DNA of 64,000 nucleotides from Faecalibacterium sp. HTF-F (GTDB taxonomy: Bacteria; Bacillota; Clostridia; Oscillospirales; Ruminococcaceae), in contig NZ_CP094473.1 in NCBI RefSeq assembly GCF_023347535.1, forward strand, positions 1,984,001 to 2,048,000, written 5' to 3'. Position 1 is the first letter of the stretch. Each line of letters opens with the position of its first letter. The translations under genes and the position numbers were made by a program. The notes beneath the pieces are model-generated. The model saw only the letters and a program-made list of their open reading frames with translations. It ran no database searches and was not told the origin of the DNA. Positions 1 through 7,530 of this stretch are shown here, in pieces.

Positions 1-208
1 GGAACATGGTCAGCGTCAGACTCAGGCGGTTGCCGCCCATCATGCTGTACCGTTCAAACACACGGACACTGCACCGGGCATCGCCCTCTTTGAAATCACT
101 GCCTGCCTCTAAATCTGCCGACCAACTGCTGTCCGGGATCTCTTGTTCCAGCTTCCGAAGCAGCTTGTCAAAGTTTTTGTTTCGGATGGTCTTTTCAAAG
201 ATTGCCAT
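1..208 (-). CDS. DUF6054-like protein, partial at window edge
   Basis: A leftward gene starts at the ATG at 206-208, preceded by a GGAGGAACC ribosome binding site, and runs off the left edge with 69 codons visible. The N-terminus begins MAIFEKTIRNKNFDKLL and later reads YSMMGGNRLSLTLTMF. From memory this pattern (short charged start, an SDFKEGD-type segment, then a YSMxGGNRxSL stretch) resembles the uncharacterised DUF6054 family of small Firmicutes proteins. No catalytic motif or membrane segment is visible and the function is unknown. A possible promoter has its -10 (TATAAT on the minus strand) at 320-325 with a weak -35. Confidence 0.6.
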   Translation of the reverse strand, partial: MAIFEKTIRNKNFDKLLRKLEQEIPDSSWSADLEAGSDFKEGDARCSVRVFERYSMMGGNRLSLTLTMF

Positions 209-370
209 AATGGTTCCTCCGTTCTGACAATTAAAATTCAGTCCCTTATTTTTGATACGAGCAGAGACACCGGGAAATTGCAGAGAAATCGCTTGAAGAG
301 AGGAATTTTGTCTGATCTGATTATAGCATATCTTTCGGGAGAACAAAATACTTTATGTACGCCGCCAGCA

Positions 371-517
371 GTCAGGAAAAAAGGTAAGCCCTCCTTCATA
401 AATTACAGTAACCGTTTATGACGCTTTGGGGAGAGGTCGGCATGTTTTTATCTCTTCTGCAATTTTTTGCCACAAAGTTTCTGGTTCTGGCGCTTCATCT
501 GGAAAGCGGCAGCTTTC
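371..517 (+). repeat. Duplicate of the sigK upstream region and first codons (copy A)
   Basis: About 147 bp here match 29849-29996 closely: the same block from GTCAGGAAAAA through CCCTCCTTCATAAATT, a GGGGAGAGG ribosome binding site, an ATG at 442 and the first 25 or so SigK codons (MFLSLLQFFATKFLVLALHL). Differences are scattered single bases. The match stops sharply after GGCAGCTTT at about 516, where the other copy continues into the sigma-factor core. This is a broken second copy of the sigK start, probably left by a recombination or deletion event. Confidence 0.8.
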
Positions 518-592
518 TGCTATCTTTGCGGATGTCAAAAAAGCTTTCCAGCATACTCATAAGTATCGGAAAGACTGATGATACCAGTTTTA

Positions 593-629
593 TCGGATGG
601 TTCTGCGGAGCCATCCGTTTTTTCATATT
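593..629 (+). terminator. Rho-independent terminator
   Basis: Arms CGGATGG and CCATCCG flank a ten-base loop and are followed by TTTTTT on the plus strand. It sits after the truncated sigK start copy and before the permease gene. Confidence 0.7.
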
Positions 630-786
630 CAGATCGCATTTTTTCTGTTTTCTCTTGACGATGCCCCGCTAATGGAGTAGGATGGTGCTGCAAAAAAAGA
701 TTGCAGAAGCTGTTGCTCTGAAATACGGAAAAAGGCCGTCCGGCACCGCAGCAGGGCAGCCTTTACAACTACAAGGATGTGTCTCT

Positions 787-1917
787 ATGAAACTCAAACA
801 ATTCATTCAGCAGGAAACGGTCCTCACCGCAGCCGCTGTGCTGGCCGTTGTCTCCGCCTTCTTTGTTCCGCCGGATGTGCAGTATCTCGGCTACATCGAC
901 CTGCGCACGCTGGCAATCCTGTTTTCCCTGATGACGGTCATGGCCGGGCTGCGGCGGCAGGGCTTTTTTGATGGACTGGGACGGGCATTGCTGTCCCGCA
1001 CCCACAGCACCTTTCAGCTGACGCTGGTACTGGTCGGGTTGTGCTTTTTCGGAAGCATGTTCATCACCAACGATGTTTCCCTGCTGACCTTCGTTCCCTT
1101 TACGTTCGTGGTCCTGAGCCGTCTGGGAGCGGATGTCCGCCGCTTCCTTCTGGTCCCGGTGGTCTGTATGCAGACCATTGCGGCAAACCTTGGCAGTATG
1201 CTGACCCCCATCGGCAACCCGCAGAACCTCTATCTTTACGGAAAAAGCGGCATGAGCATCGGGGGATTTGTGCTTCTTATGCTGCCCTACACACTGGTTT
1301 CTCTGCTCCTGCTGCTGGCTTGGGCAGCGCTGGTCTGCCGGAAAGCCTCTGCCGCCCTTTCCGTGGATGAGCTTGTTTCTTCTTCTGCATCTCAGGGAGA
1401 TCAGAAGATCATCCTGCTGTATCTGGTTCTGTTTGCCGTCTGCCTGCTGTCCGTGATCCGGGTGCTGCCCTATGGCATTGCCTTTGCCGCTGTACTCGTC
1501 TGCGTTCTTTTTGCAGACCCGCACACCTTACGGGCAGTGGACTATTCCCTGCTTCTGACCTTTGTGGCTTTTTTCATCTTCATTGGCAATCTGGGGCGCA
1601 TTCCGGCCTTTTCTGGCTGGCTGCAAGAATTTCTGACCGGCCGGGAAGTGCTGGTGGCGGTTCTTGCTTCGCAGGTCACCAGTAATGTTCCCGCCGCCCT
1701 GCTGCTGTCCGGGTTCACGACAGAGACACAAGCCCTCATCATCGGCACCAATCTGGGAGGTCTTGGCACTTTAATCGCATCCATGGCCAGTCTTATTTCC
1801 TACCGGCAGATCGCACGGGAGCTGCCACAGGGGAAGAAGCAGTATTTTGGGCTGTTCACCCTGTCCAACCTGATTTTCCTTGCGCTCCTGCTGGGCGTGT
1901 GGTTTTTGCTCCGCTAA
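787..1917 (+). CDS. SLC13/ArsB-type anion permease
   Basis: This 376-residue, strongly hydrophobic protein has about ten membrane segments spread over its whole length. The segments FFGSMFITNDVSLLTFVPF and NLGSMLTPIGNPQNLYLY match the conserved N-D and T-P-x-G-N-P-Q-N signatures of the divalent anion:Na+ symporter / ArsB / NhaD (ion transporter) superfamily, and TSNVPAALLLSGF is the second-repeat counterpart. It probably moves a dicarboxylate or other anion across the cytoplasmic membrane; the substrate cannot be told. I chose the ATG at 787 because an AAGGATG ribosome binding site lies just upstream. An in-frame ATG at 682 would add 35 residues that look like leader sequence. Confidence 0.8.
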   Translation: MKLKQFIQQETVLTAAAVLAVVSAFFVPPDVQYLGYIDLRTLAILFSLMTVMAGLRRQGFFDGLGRALLSRTHSTFQLTLVLVGLCFFGSMFITNDVSLLTFVPFTFVVLSRLGADVRRFLLVPVVCMQTIAANLGSMLTPIGNPQNLYLYGKSGMSIGGFVLLMLPYTLVSLLLLLAWAALVCRKASAALSVDELVSSSASQGDQKIILLYLVLFAVCLLSVIRVLPYGIAFAAVLVCVLFADPHTLRAVDYSLLLTFVAFFIFIGNLGRIPAFSGWLQEFLTGREVLVAVLASQVTSNVPAALLLSGFTTETQALIIGTNLGGLGTLIASMASLISYRQIARELPQGKKQYFGLFTLSNLIFLALLLGVWFLLR

Positions 1918-2002
1918 GCGCGGTATCAGGCAGCGCTATGAACGTCTTTTTTCCTGCTGCCCGGCAAACACCACCCACTTCGCGCTGAGGTTTATGAAGC
2001 AA

Positions 2003-2047
2003 AAAGGGAGCTCTGTCACGGACGAAGATCCGGGCAGAGCTCCCTTT
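2003..2047. terminator. Bidirectional terminator between converging genes
   Basis: Thirteen-base arms (AAAGGGAGCTCTG at 2003-2015 and its complement at 2035-2047) face each other and are flanked by A and T runs. It lies between the rightward permease and the leftward methyltransferase operon and can serve both. Confidence 0.8.
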
Positions 2048-2188
2048 GGTTTTATCGTATGCAGTTATCAAGTAAAGAATAAAAATTTTGCAAAACAACC
2101 ACTACAAGGCTCAAATCGTAAACGGTCAGCTGCTTTTGAAAGGAACCGGCAAACAGCATCCACATCCCCATGGGCATCCCGGCATATT

Positions 2189-3031
2189 TCATTGTCTGTC
2201 TCCAAATCCGATCTTCACGATCTGCATTTTCATTCCGTTGTCTCCAACCTTTGCGAGGAATCGGAAGAAGCCGCTGACAGAAGGATCTTTCAAATCGTTG
2301 TACCCCAGCATATAGCCCCGGCTGGACACTTGCAAACGGCTGTCCCATTGGGAAAGCTCGCTTTTCGCATCCGAAACCGCGAAATATGCTCCCACATCCT
2401 TGATTTTCGCCGTCCTGAGCCACGTTTTGGCGATCATCTTCACCGCCGTACGGTTGGCGGCATCGAATACCAGCACCCCGCCGGGAAAAGCATCTGCCAT
2501 CCCCTGCACCAGTTCCCGAACCTGCTGGGTCAGGAAGTAATAGAACACCCCGGAGGCAAAGAACACCGCCCCGCCGGAGGCATCGATCTTGTCAAACCAT
2601 GCGGGATCTTTCAGGTCGCAGGGGATGTTTTGCTCCCGCTCCCCGGCGGGCAGCAGCTGCTGCCGCAGGGCAATCACATCCGGGAAATCCAGATTGTAAA
2701 TTTTGCATCTGCCGTTGTCACAGGCTCTGCCGGTGTTATCCAGCCCACAGCCCAAATTGACCACTGCCGCACAGGGGTGGTTTTTCAGGTACGCCTGCAC
2801 CTCAAAGGCAAGGTCATTCTGCCGCATGGCGACCTCCAGCGCACCAAAGCGCTGCATCAGGCTGTGGGAGTTTTCCTCTGCCTCTGAAAAGTCGTAGTCG
2901 ATCTGGTCGATCAGATGCACCGCTGTTTCGTCCCGATAAAGGTTCGGATACAGCTCTGTGCACAGCTTCCGGGAATACAGTGGGAGAATCAGCGTCTCCT
3001 GCACGGTGTTTTTCTCGATTTTGTATTTCAT
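2189..3031 (-). CDS. Class I SAM-dependent methyltransferase, LCMT/PPM1-like
   Basis: This 280-residue protein has a Rossmann motif I (VVNLGCGLDNT) near the middle and a following acidic strand (YNLDFPDV), as in the leucine carboxyl methyltransferase / O-methyltransferase group. The order of motifs and the N-terminal LYSRKLCTELYP region fit that group. The substrate is unknown. It is the last gene of a four-gene leftward operon. An alternative GTG start at 3046 overlaps the upstream stop as GTGA. The ATG at 3031 has an AGAGGA site at good distance, so I prefer it, but coupling through the GTG is possible. Confidence 0.75.
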   Translation of the reverse strand: MKYKIEKNTVQETLILPLYSRKLCTELYPNLYRDETAVHLIDQIDYDFSEAEENSHSLMQRFGALEVAMRQNDLAFEVQAYLKNHPCAAVVNLGCGLDNTGRACDNGRCKIYNLDFPDVIALRQQLLPAGEREQNIPCDLKDPAWFDKIDASGGAVFFASGVFYYFLTQQVRELVQGMADAFPGGVLVFDAANRTAVKMIAKTWLRTAKIKDVGAYFAVSDAKSELSQWDSRLQVSSRGYMLGYNDLKDPSVSGFFRFLAKVGDNGMKMQIVKIGFGDRQ

Positions 3032-3042
3032 ATCGGGTCCTC

Positions 3043-3816
3043 TCACTTTCTGATAAACGGCAACTTCGGCATACCGTCCTGCTCAGCGATAAATGCCAGC
3101 ATTTCAGCAAAGCCCTTCGGATCACGAATCTGATATTGCATGTGATCGTATCCCTCAAAGACGGGATAATGGCCGCAGGGGTAGGCTTCCATCACTGCCT
3201 GACGGTATTTGAAATGATCTTCTATGCTGCCAAACTCGAAATAAAGATGCTTTTGCAGTTCTTCGGAAAGTGCTGGAAAGGGTTTATCCTCCAGGCTGTC
3301 CAGAATCTGTCGCCGCAGATTTGTATAGGTCAGATTTTCCCCTGCGGCTACAAAATACGGCTTTATGGAATCATCGTCACACCACAGGATCTTTTTCAGT
3401 GTGCCGCCCTTCGACCAGTACAGGCTCTTGATCGCGAAATACAAAAACGGTGTCATCATGCGGCGCATACCTTTTCCGATTTGCGCAAACTGCCCGCCAT
3501 CGAAGAAAATGTGTCCAATGGGCAATTCTGTACTTGTCAAAAACGCCATGGCAAGGTCGGCACCGATTGAGGAAGCCACAACCAGTTCAATGTGTTCCAC
3601 TCCCTGCGATTTCAGGTATGCTTCCACCTGACGAACCTCGTCTGCCTTGCTGACATATTTCTGCCCTTTGCAGTACACGGTGGAGGTTGGTAAAATGCAG
3701 AAATACCGATTCTGTAAATATTGCGCAACCGGTTCGCTGCTCTCCCCCGTCACGCCCATTGCGTGAAAAAACAAAACAGCGGGAGCATTCCGATTTCCAA
3801 ATGTCTTAAATTTCAT
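3043..3816 (-). CDS. Alpha/beta hydrolase
   Basis: This 257-residue protein begins MKFKTFGNRNAPAVLFFHAMG, the first strand and oxyanion loop of an alpha/beta hydrolase. The nucleophile elbow reads ASSIG with the serine at about residue 83, and a late histidine (GYDHMQYQ) fits the catalytic base. The substrate is unknown. The start ATG overlaps the stop of the upstream methyltransferase as ATGA, and an AAAGGA site lies in front, so translation is probably coupled. The gene sits between methyltransferases in one operon, which suggests joint action on one small molecule or its ester. Confidence 0.75.
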   Translation of the reverse strand: MKFKTFGNRNAPAVLFFHAMGVTGESSEPVAQYLQNRYFCILPTSTVYCKGQKYVSKADEVRQVEAYLKSQGVEHIELVVASSIGADLAMAFLTSTELPIGHIFFDGGQFAQIGKGMRRMMTPFLYFAIKSLYWSKGGTLKKILWCDDDSIKPYFVAAGENLTYTNLRRQILDSLEDKPFPALSEELQKHLYFEFGSIEDHFKYRQAVMEAYPCGHYPVFEGYDHMQYQIRDPKGFAEMLAFIAEQDGMPKLPFIRK

Positions 3817-4499
3817 CGTAGTCCTTTCCGGCAGACAAACCATGCCATGCTCTTCACTGTGCCAAGTGTTACGGTTGCGTACCGTTTCTCCAGCCGTTTT
3901 TTCAAGCTGAAGGCCGTCTCGTAGGGCGGCGTGAAGAACCCCGTCTTTTCATAAACGTGCCGAACAAACCAATCCGTCCGCTTCTGCTCCCCCTTCACAT
4001 AGAAGCAGCCGCAGAAGATTCCGCCGGGCCTCAAGACCCGGAACACCTCCCGATAAGCGGCTTCTTTATCCGGGAACGCGTGAAAGCCGTTCAGCGACAA
4101 AACAATATCAAAGACGCCGTCCGCATACGGAAGTGCACCCACATCCCCCTGCTGAAAGGTCACATTCTTCAGGTGCAGGCGGTCTGCCTTTTCCTGCGCC
4201 TGTCCCATCATATCCGCCGAGTAATCCAGACAGGTAATATCCGCTTTTGGCAGCGTCTTGTAAAGCGGCATGGTCAGAATGCCGGTGCCCACCGGCACCT
4301 CCAGCAGCTTGCCGGAAAAATGCTCCGGGATGCCGGACAGTGCCTTTTCCAGATAGGCGTCGTTTTCTGCCTTGTTCATGTCCCACACCAGACGGCATAC
4401 CGCTTTCCCGCTCAGGGTGGAACAGGTGATCATACCATCATAAAAATTGTTGCCGCCTGTCAGCCGATAGGCACCGCGGATTGCTTCTTTTCGTTCCAT
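3813..4499 (-). CDS. Class I SAM-dependent methyltransferase (UbiE-like)
   Basis: This 228-residue protein carries motif I as LLEVPVGTGILT, the acidic strand LDYSADMM, motif II around GDVGALPYADGVFDIVLS and the post-II LRPGGIF. This is the layout of UbiE/Methyltransf_11 enzymes. The usual GxGxG is altered (VPVGTG), which is common in this family. The start has a strong AGGAGG site 7 bp upstream. It is 22 bp downstream of another methyltransferase and overlaps the hydrolase by 4 bp. The substrate is unknown. Confidence 0.8.
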   Translation of the reverse strand: MERKEAIRGAYRLTGGNNFYDGMITCSTLSGKAVCRLVWDMNKAENDAYLEKALSGIPEHFSGKLLEVPVGTGILTMPLYKTLPKADITCLDYSADMMGQAQEKADRLHLKNVTFQQGDVGALPYADGVFDIVLSLNGFHAFPDKEAAYREVFRVLRPGGIFCGCFYVKGEQKRTDWFVRHVYEKTGFFTPPYETAFSLKKRLEKRYATVTLGTVKSMAWFVCRKGLR

Positions 4500-4521
4500 G
4501 CTCCGTCCTCCTTACACTATT

Positions 4522-5133
4522 TCACCGCTTTTGCGCCGTAACGCAAAGCCAGCCCTTTTTATTTTTGTGGCTTTGGATCTTACAGAATCCTGCTTTTTCC
4601 AGATACTCTTTCAGTGCAGCATCCGTATAGATGGTCATGCCATCGATGATCTGCGTCCATCTGTCGTCTTTTGTCGTTTCGCCGTTTGCTTCGTTACAGA
4701 TGAAAAAGATTCCGCCGGGCTTCAGCACTCGATAAACCTCTCTGAAATTCTGCGCAAGCTCTGGCCAGAAGTAGACCGTTTCAAAGGCGGTCACCACATC
4801 AAACTGCTCCGCTTCAAACGGCAGCTCTGCCACACTTGCCTGTTGCACGGCACACCGTCCTGCCGCAATGGCTCTGGCATTGACCTTTCGCGCTTTTTCC
4901 ACGCTGACGGCTGAGTAGTCGATGCCCTGCACCTTGCCGTTGGGGCACAGTTTCAACAGCGTTTTAATGTTCGCTCCACCGCCGCAGCCGCAGTCCAGCA
5001 CCATGGCATCCGGGGCAGGCTGTAAAAAACTCAGCCCCCATTCTGCCATTGCGCTGTGTCCAAAGTTCATCATAGCAACCATGATCTTCCCGCCAAGACC
5101 TACGGGCTTTCGGGTGTTTTCAAAAAAGGACAT
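4522..5133 (-). CDS. Class I SAM-dependent methyltransferase, first gene of operon
   Basis: This 203-residue protein has a textbook motif I, VLDCGCGGGANIKTLL, followed by GIDYSAVSVEKAR and VLKPGGIFFI. The N-terminal MSFFENTRKPVGLGGKIM and MNFGHSAMAEWGL segments are typical of small Clostridia methyltransferases of this type. The start at 5133 has an AGAGGG site; a longer frame upstream lacks one. About 100 bp upstream lies one of three copies of a 16-bp palindrome also found at the ZIP transporter, so this operon may respond to metal. Target unknown. Confidence 0.8.
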   Translation of the reverse strand: MSFFENTRKPVGLGGKIMVAMMNFGHSAMAEWGLSFLQPAPDAMVLDCGCGGGANIKTLLKLCPNGKVQGIDYSAVSVEKARKVNARAIAAGRCAVQQASVAELPFEAEQFDVVTAFETVYFWPELAQNFREVYRVLKPGGIFFICNEANGETTKDDRWTQIIDGMTIYTDAALKEYLEKAGFCKIQSHKNKKGWLCVTAQKR

Positions 5134-5230
5134 AATGCTACCCTCTTTCTGTTTACCGTTCACAATGCAATACTTTTTACCAGATGCGCCCACTGCACCG
5201 GGTGACAGGCCAGCAATTTCTCGTGCCGCA

Positions 5231-5248
5231 AGTTAGGTGAAGCTAACT
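5231..5248 (-). promoter_or_regulatory. Palindromic operator, site 1 (DtxR/MntR-like)
   Basis: AGTTAG and CTAACT form perfect arms around a six-base spacer. The 16-bp core GTTAGGTGAAGCTAAC matches sites 2 (6176-6191) and 3 (6399-6414). It lies about 100 bp upstream of the methyltransferase operon start. The TTAGG...CTAA layout resembles DtxR/IdeR-type boxes, which is inference. Confidence 0.65.
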
Positions 5249-5256
5249 TTCTGTTC

Positions 5257-5280
5257 TATAAAAAGCCGCTTCTCAGCGGT
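5257..5280 (-). terminator. Terminator of the ZIP transporter gene
   Basis: On the minus strand a short stem (ACCGCT / AGCGGC with a GAGA loop) is followed by a T-rich run. It lies about 100 bp after the stop of the ZIP gene. Confidence 0.6.
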
Positions 5281-5377
5281 CCTTCTGCCAAAATAATACG
5301 CCCTGCCGTCTCCTCTGTCAAGAAGTTCAGGAATTTTCGGAGATTTTGAAAGAGATTTCGCTTCCGTCCCCCAACCA

Positions 5378-6160
5378 TCACCCCAGTGCTACGTCCAGCA
5401 CCATCATCACGCTGAAGCCCACCGCGAAAAATACCGTACCAACGTTGGAGTGCTGCCCCTGCGACATTTCCGGAATCAGTTCCTCCACCACAACATACAG
5501 CATGGCTCCGGCAGCAAAGCTGAGCAGATAGGGCAAAGCAGGCACCACGATGCCTGCCGCCAGAATCGTCAGCACTGCCCCGATGGGCTCTACGATGCCG
5601 GACAGTACGCCGCCCCAGAATGCCCGGCCCTTTTTCATTCCTTCCGCCCGCAGGGGCATGGAGATGATGGCACCCTCCGGGAAGTTCTGGATAGCAATGC
5701 CAAGGGAAAGTGCCAGCGCCCCGGCGGCGGTGATCTGAGCAGTTCCGGCAAGGTAACCGGCATAGACCACGCCCACCGCCATACCCTCCGGGATGTTGTG
5801 CAGCGTCACCGCCAGAACCATCATAGTGGTGCGCTGGAGCTGGCTTTTTGGCCCTTCGGCCTGCAAACTGTTCTGGTGCAGATGTGGGATGAGATGGTCC
5901 AGCAGCAGCAAAAACAGGATGCCCAGCCAAAAGCCCACCGCCGCCGGGAAAAACGCCAGCCTGCCCAGATCTGCGGCCTGCTCCATAGCCGGGATCAGCA
6001 AGCTCCATACCGATGCCGCCACCATGACTCCGGCGGCAAAGCCGGTGAGGGCGCGCTGGATGCCGTCACGCAGAGAGTTTTTCAAAAAGAACACACAGCC
6101 CGCCCCAAGGCTTGTGCCCAGAAAGGGGATCAAAATCCCCCAGAATGCGTCTTGTATCAT
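5378..6160 (-). CDS. ZIP-family metal transporter
   Basis: This 260-residue membrane protein has about eight hydrophobic segments. It carries the ZIP signature HNIPEGMAVGVVYA in one helix and QNFPEGAIISMPL in the next, with the usual N-x-P-E-G / H pattern that binds zinc, iron or manganese. A loop LIPHLHQNS is the short histidine-containing variable region. It probably imports a divalent metal into the cytoplasm. The start at 6160 has a strong AGGAGG site. Directly upstream a TTGACC-N17-TATACT promoter is followed by palindrome site 2, between the -10 and the ribosome binding site, so repression by a metal-sensing regulator is likely. Confidence 0.88.
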   Translation of the reverse strand: MIQDAFWGILIPFLGTSLGAGCVFFLKNSLRDGIQRALTGFAAGVMVAASVWSLLIPAMEQAADLGRLAFFPAAVGFWLGILFLLLLDHLIPHLHQNSLQAEGPKSQLQRTTMMVLAVTLHNIPEGMAVGVVYAGYLAGTAQITAAGALALSLGIAIQNFPEGAIISMPLRAEGMKKGRAFWGGVLSGIVEPIGAVLTILAAGIVVPALPYLLSFAAGAMLYVVVEELIPEMSQGQHSNVGTVFFAVGFSVMMVLDVALG

Positions 6161-6172
6161 GTAGTACCTCCT

Positions 6173-6194
6173 GCGGTTAAGCATAGCTAACCGC
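6173..6194 (-). promoter_or_regulatory. Palindromic operator, site 2, over ZIP transcription start
   Basis: Seven-base arms GCGGTTA and TAACCGC surround an eight-base centre; the 16-bp core at 6176-6191 reads GTTAAGCATAGCTAAC. The site lies between the -10 box (6201-6206) and the ribosome binding site of the ZIP gene, a classic repressor position. Confidence 0.75.
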
Positions 6195-6200
6195 GCAAGC

Positions 6201-6229
6201 AGTATACTGCGCTCCGGCAAAAAGGTCAA
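6201..6229 (-). promoter_or_regulatory. Promoter of the ZIP gene
   Basis: On the minus strand -35 TTGACC (6224-6229) and -10 TATACT (6201-6206) are spaced by 17 bp. The palindromic operator begins about 7 bp downstream. Confidence 0.8.
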
Positions 6230-6304
6230 GGGCTTTGCGGTATAGAGGATGCAGATCGTTTCCTGCATCGAAAAATTCACCTCTGCAAACTTTCCGGTTT
6301 CTAC

Positions 6305-6333
6305 TTGACAACGCCCGGTGGGAGTGCTATTTT
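6305..6333 (+). promoter_or_regulatory. Promoter of the secreted-protein gene
   Basis: On the plus strand a perfect -35 TTGACA (6305-6310), a 17-bp spacer and a -10 TATTTT are seen. The leader of about 110 bp contains a GAGGGG/CCCCTG hairpin with a T run near 6364-6388 and then palindrome site 3. Confidence 0.6.
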
Positions 6334-6398
6334 TATTTCGCGAATTTGTTTTACCTAACCATCTGAGGGGTTTTTCCCCTGTATTTTTTGCGCCAATT

Positions 6399-6414
6399 GT
6401 TAGGCAAAGCTAAC
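6399..6414 (+). promoter_or_regulatory. Palindromic operator, site 3
   Basis: The core GTTAGGCAAAGCTAAC has five-base perfect arms and the same 16-bp layout as sites 1 and 2. It lies 35 bp upstream of the secreted-protein start codon and faces the divergently transcribed ZIP gene. Confidence 0.7.
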
Positions 6415-6448
6415 TATTTTTTCAAAACTGAGATAGAGGTGTGTTACC

Positions 6449-7285
6449 ATGAGATGGAAAAAAGTATTTGCAGGTGCACTTGCGGCCGCTATGCTGGTAT
6501 GCGCTGTGGCAGTCCCGGCTTTCGCTGCGGAAGAGGTGGAACAGGAAAACTGCCTGCCCTCCAGCTATGTCCAGATGAACATCCCCTACGCCGACTTCTA
6601 CAAGGCTGCCGGTGTGGACAACGCATCTGAGATCGACGCTGTGACCAGTGCCACCAGGAACAAGACCCGTGCAGGCAAACTTGCCGGCGGTTCCTACCAC
6701 GTCAATGCGGACGGCTCCGACATCACCGGCGTTTCCTTCCCGGTCAAGGTGCTGACCCCGTGGGCGCTGAAGAACGCGAAGCAGGTCACCGATGCTGACA
6801 GCTACGACATTACCGTTACCCTGAAGGGCAAGGAATCCACCACCACCTACACCGGCGCAGATGCCTTGTTTGAGAACGAGAGCTACGCTTACTACAAGCT
6901 CAGTGAGACCCCTGCCTACTACATCACCGCATGGTATAACCTGCTGAGCGGCAAGTGGGAGTTTGGCAAGGTCCACGCCACCGAGACCACCGTAGAGGGC
7001 ACCACTGTGGAGCTGAATACCAACGGTCACCGCGCCACCTACGAGATGAAAATCTCCGGTTTTGATCTGGACTACAAGGCCAACAAGGTCTACGGCGTAG
7101 TTCTGACCACCGCCGATGGCAGTGAGTACGGCCTGCATCATGTGACCAACATCTGGCATGGTACCAAGCTGGGCTTCAATGCCGATGATCCTTACTTTGC
7201 ATCCATCATCGGCAAAACGATTACTCAGATCACCTTCTACGCCGCCGACGGCGTGTATGTCCTGCCGGTCAATGTGGCGCTGTGA
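6449..7285 (+). CDS. Secreted protein of unknown function, metal-regulon candidate
   Basis: This 278-residue protein begins MRWKKVFAGALAAAMLVCAV and has a clear Sec signal peptide with likely cleavage at AFA-AEE near residue 27. The mature part carries EIDAVTSATRNKTRAGKLAG near residue 65 and then alternating hydrophobic and charged strands typical of a beta-rich extracellular domain. There is no lipobox, transmembrane anchor or sortase motif. The DAVTSAT string faintly recalls FMN-binding proteins (DAVSGAT), but a flavin site is not convincing. The gene is divergent from the ZIP transporter and shares its operator, so a role in metal capture is plausible but unproven. Confidence 0.7.
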   Translation: MRWKKVFAGALAAAMLVCAVAVPAFAAEEVEQENCLPSSYVQMNIPYADFYKAAGVDNASEIDAVTSATRNKTRAGKLAGGSYHVNADGSDITGVSFPVKVLTPWALKNAKQVTDADSYDITVTLKGKESTTTYTGADALFENESYAYYKLSETPAYYITAWYNLLSGKWEFGKVHATETTVEGTTVELNTNGHRATYEMKISGFDLDYKANKVYGVVLTTADGSEYGLHHVTNIWHGTKLGFNADDPYFASIIGKTITQITFYAADGVYVLPVNVAL

Positions 7286-7330
7286 ATACACGGGAAACTG
7301 CCTAATTTATTGTAAAATATAACACAAAAC

Positions 7331-7372
7331 GGCAAGGTCTCCTGAATGCAGGCGGCTTTGCCCTTTTTTATT
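7331..7372 (+). terminator. Terminator after secreted-protein gene
   Basis: A stem of GGCAAG and CTTTGCC flanks a loop of about 18 bases and is followed by CTTTTTT on the plus strand. Confidence 0.6.
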
Positions 7373-7458
7373 GCAGATGGAGCCCAATCGCAGGGTCAAC
7401 AGTTTTTACGTCTGCAAGACGGAATCAATACTGTCGGCATTACTCTGCGAATCACAAA

Positions 7459-7499
7459 AGGGTCCATCCAACAGCAATACTGCGGGATGGACCCTTTTT
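7459..7499. terminator. Bidirectional terminator
   Basis: Ten-base arms GGGTCCATCC and GGATGGACCC are followed by TTTTT on the plus strand and TTTTG on the minus strand. It lies between the secreted-protein gene and the broken ybaK gene, which converge. Confidence 0.8.
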
Positions 7500-7530
7500 A
7501 TTCGCCTTCCGGCTCCTTGCAGACATCCAC

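Larger units (their letters stand above)
209..786. other. Intergenic region with a sigK-promoter duplicate and hairpins
   Basis: No convincing complete gene lies here. The stretch holds a minus-strand promoter candidate near 320-345, a duplicated piece of the sigK promoter and start codon region at 371-517, a small hairpin with CTTTCC/GGAAAG arms at about 545-575, and a rho-independent terminator at 593-629. The short reading frame that opens at 442 matches SigK for about 25 codons and then diverges, so it is a relic and not a gene. Confidence 0.6.

Noticed and set aside
682..786. In-frame upstream start for the permease
   Set aside because: The added residues look like leader sequence and lack a ribosome binding site; the ATG at 787 has one.
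769..1524. Long open frame on the minus strand opposite the permease
   Set aside because: It is rich in His, Gln and Lys with no start signal and mirrors the codon pattern of the real gene.
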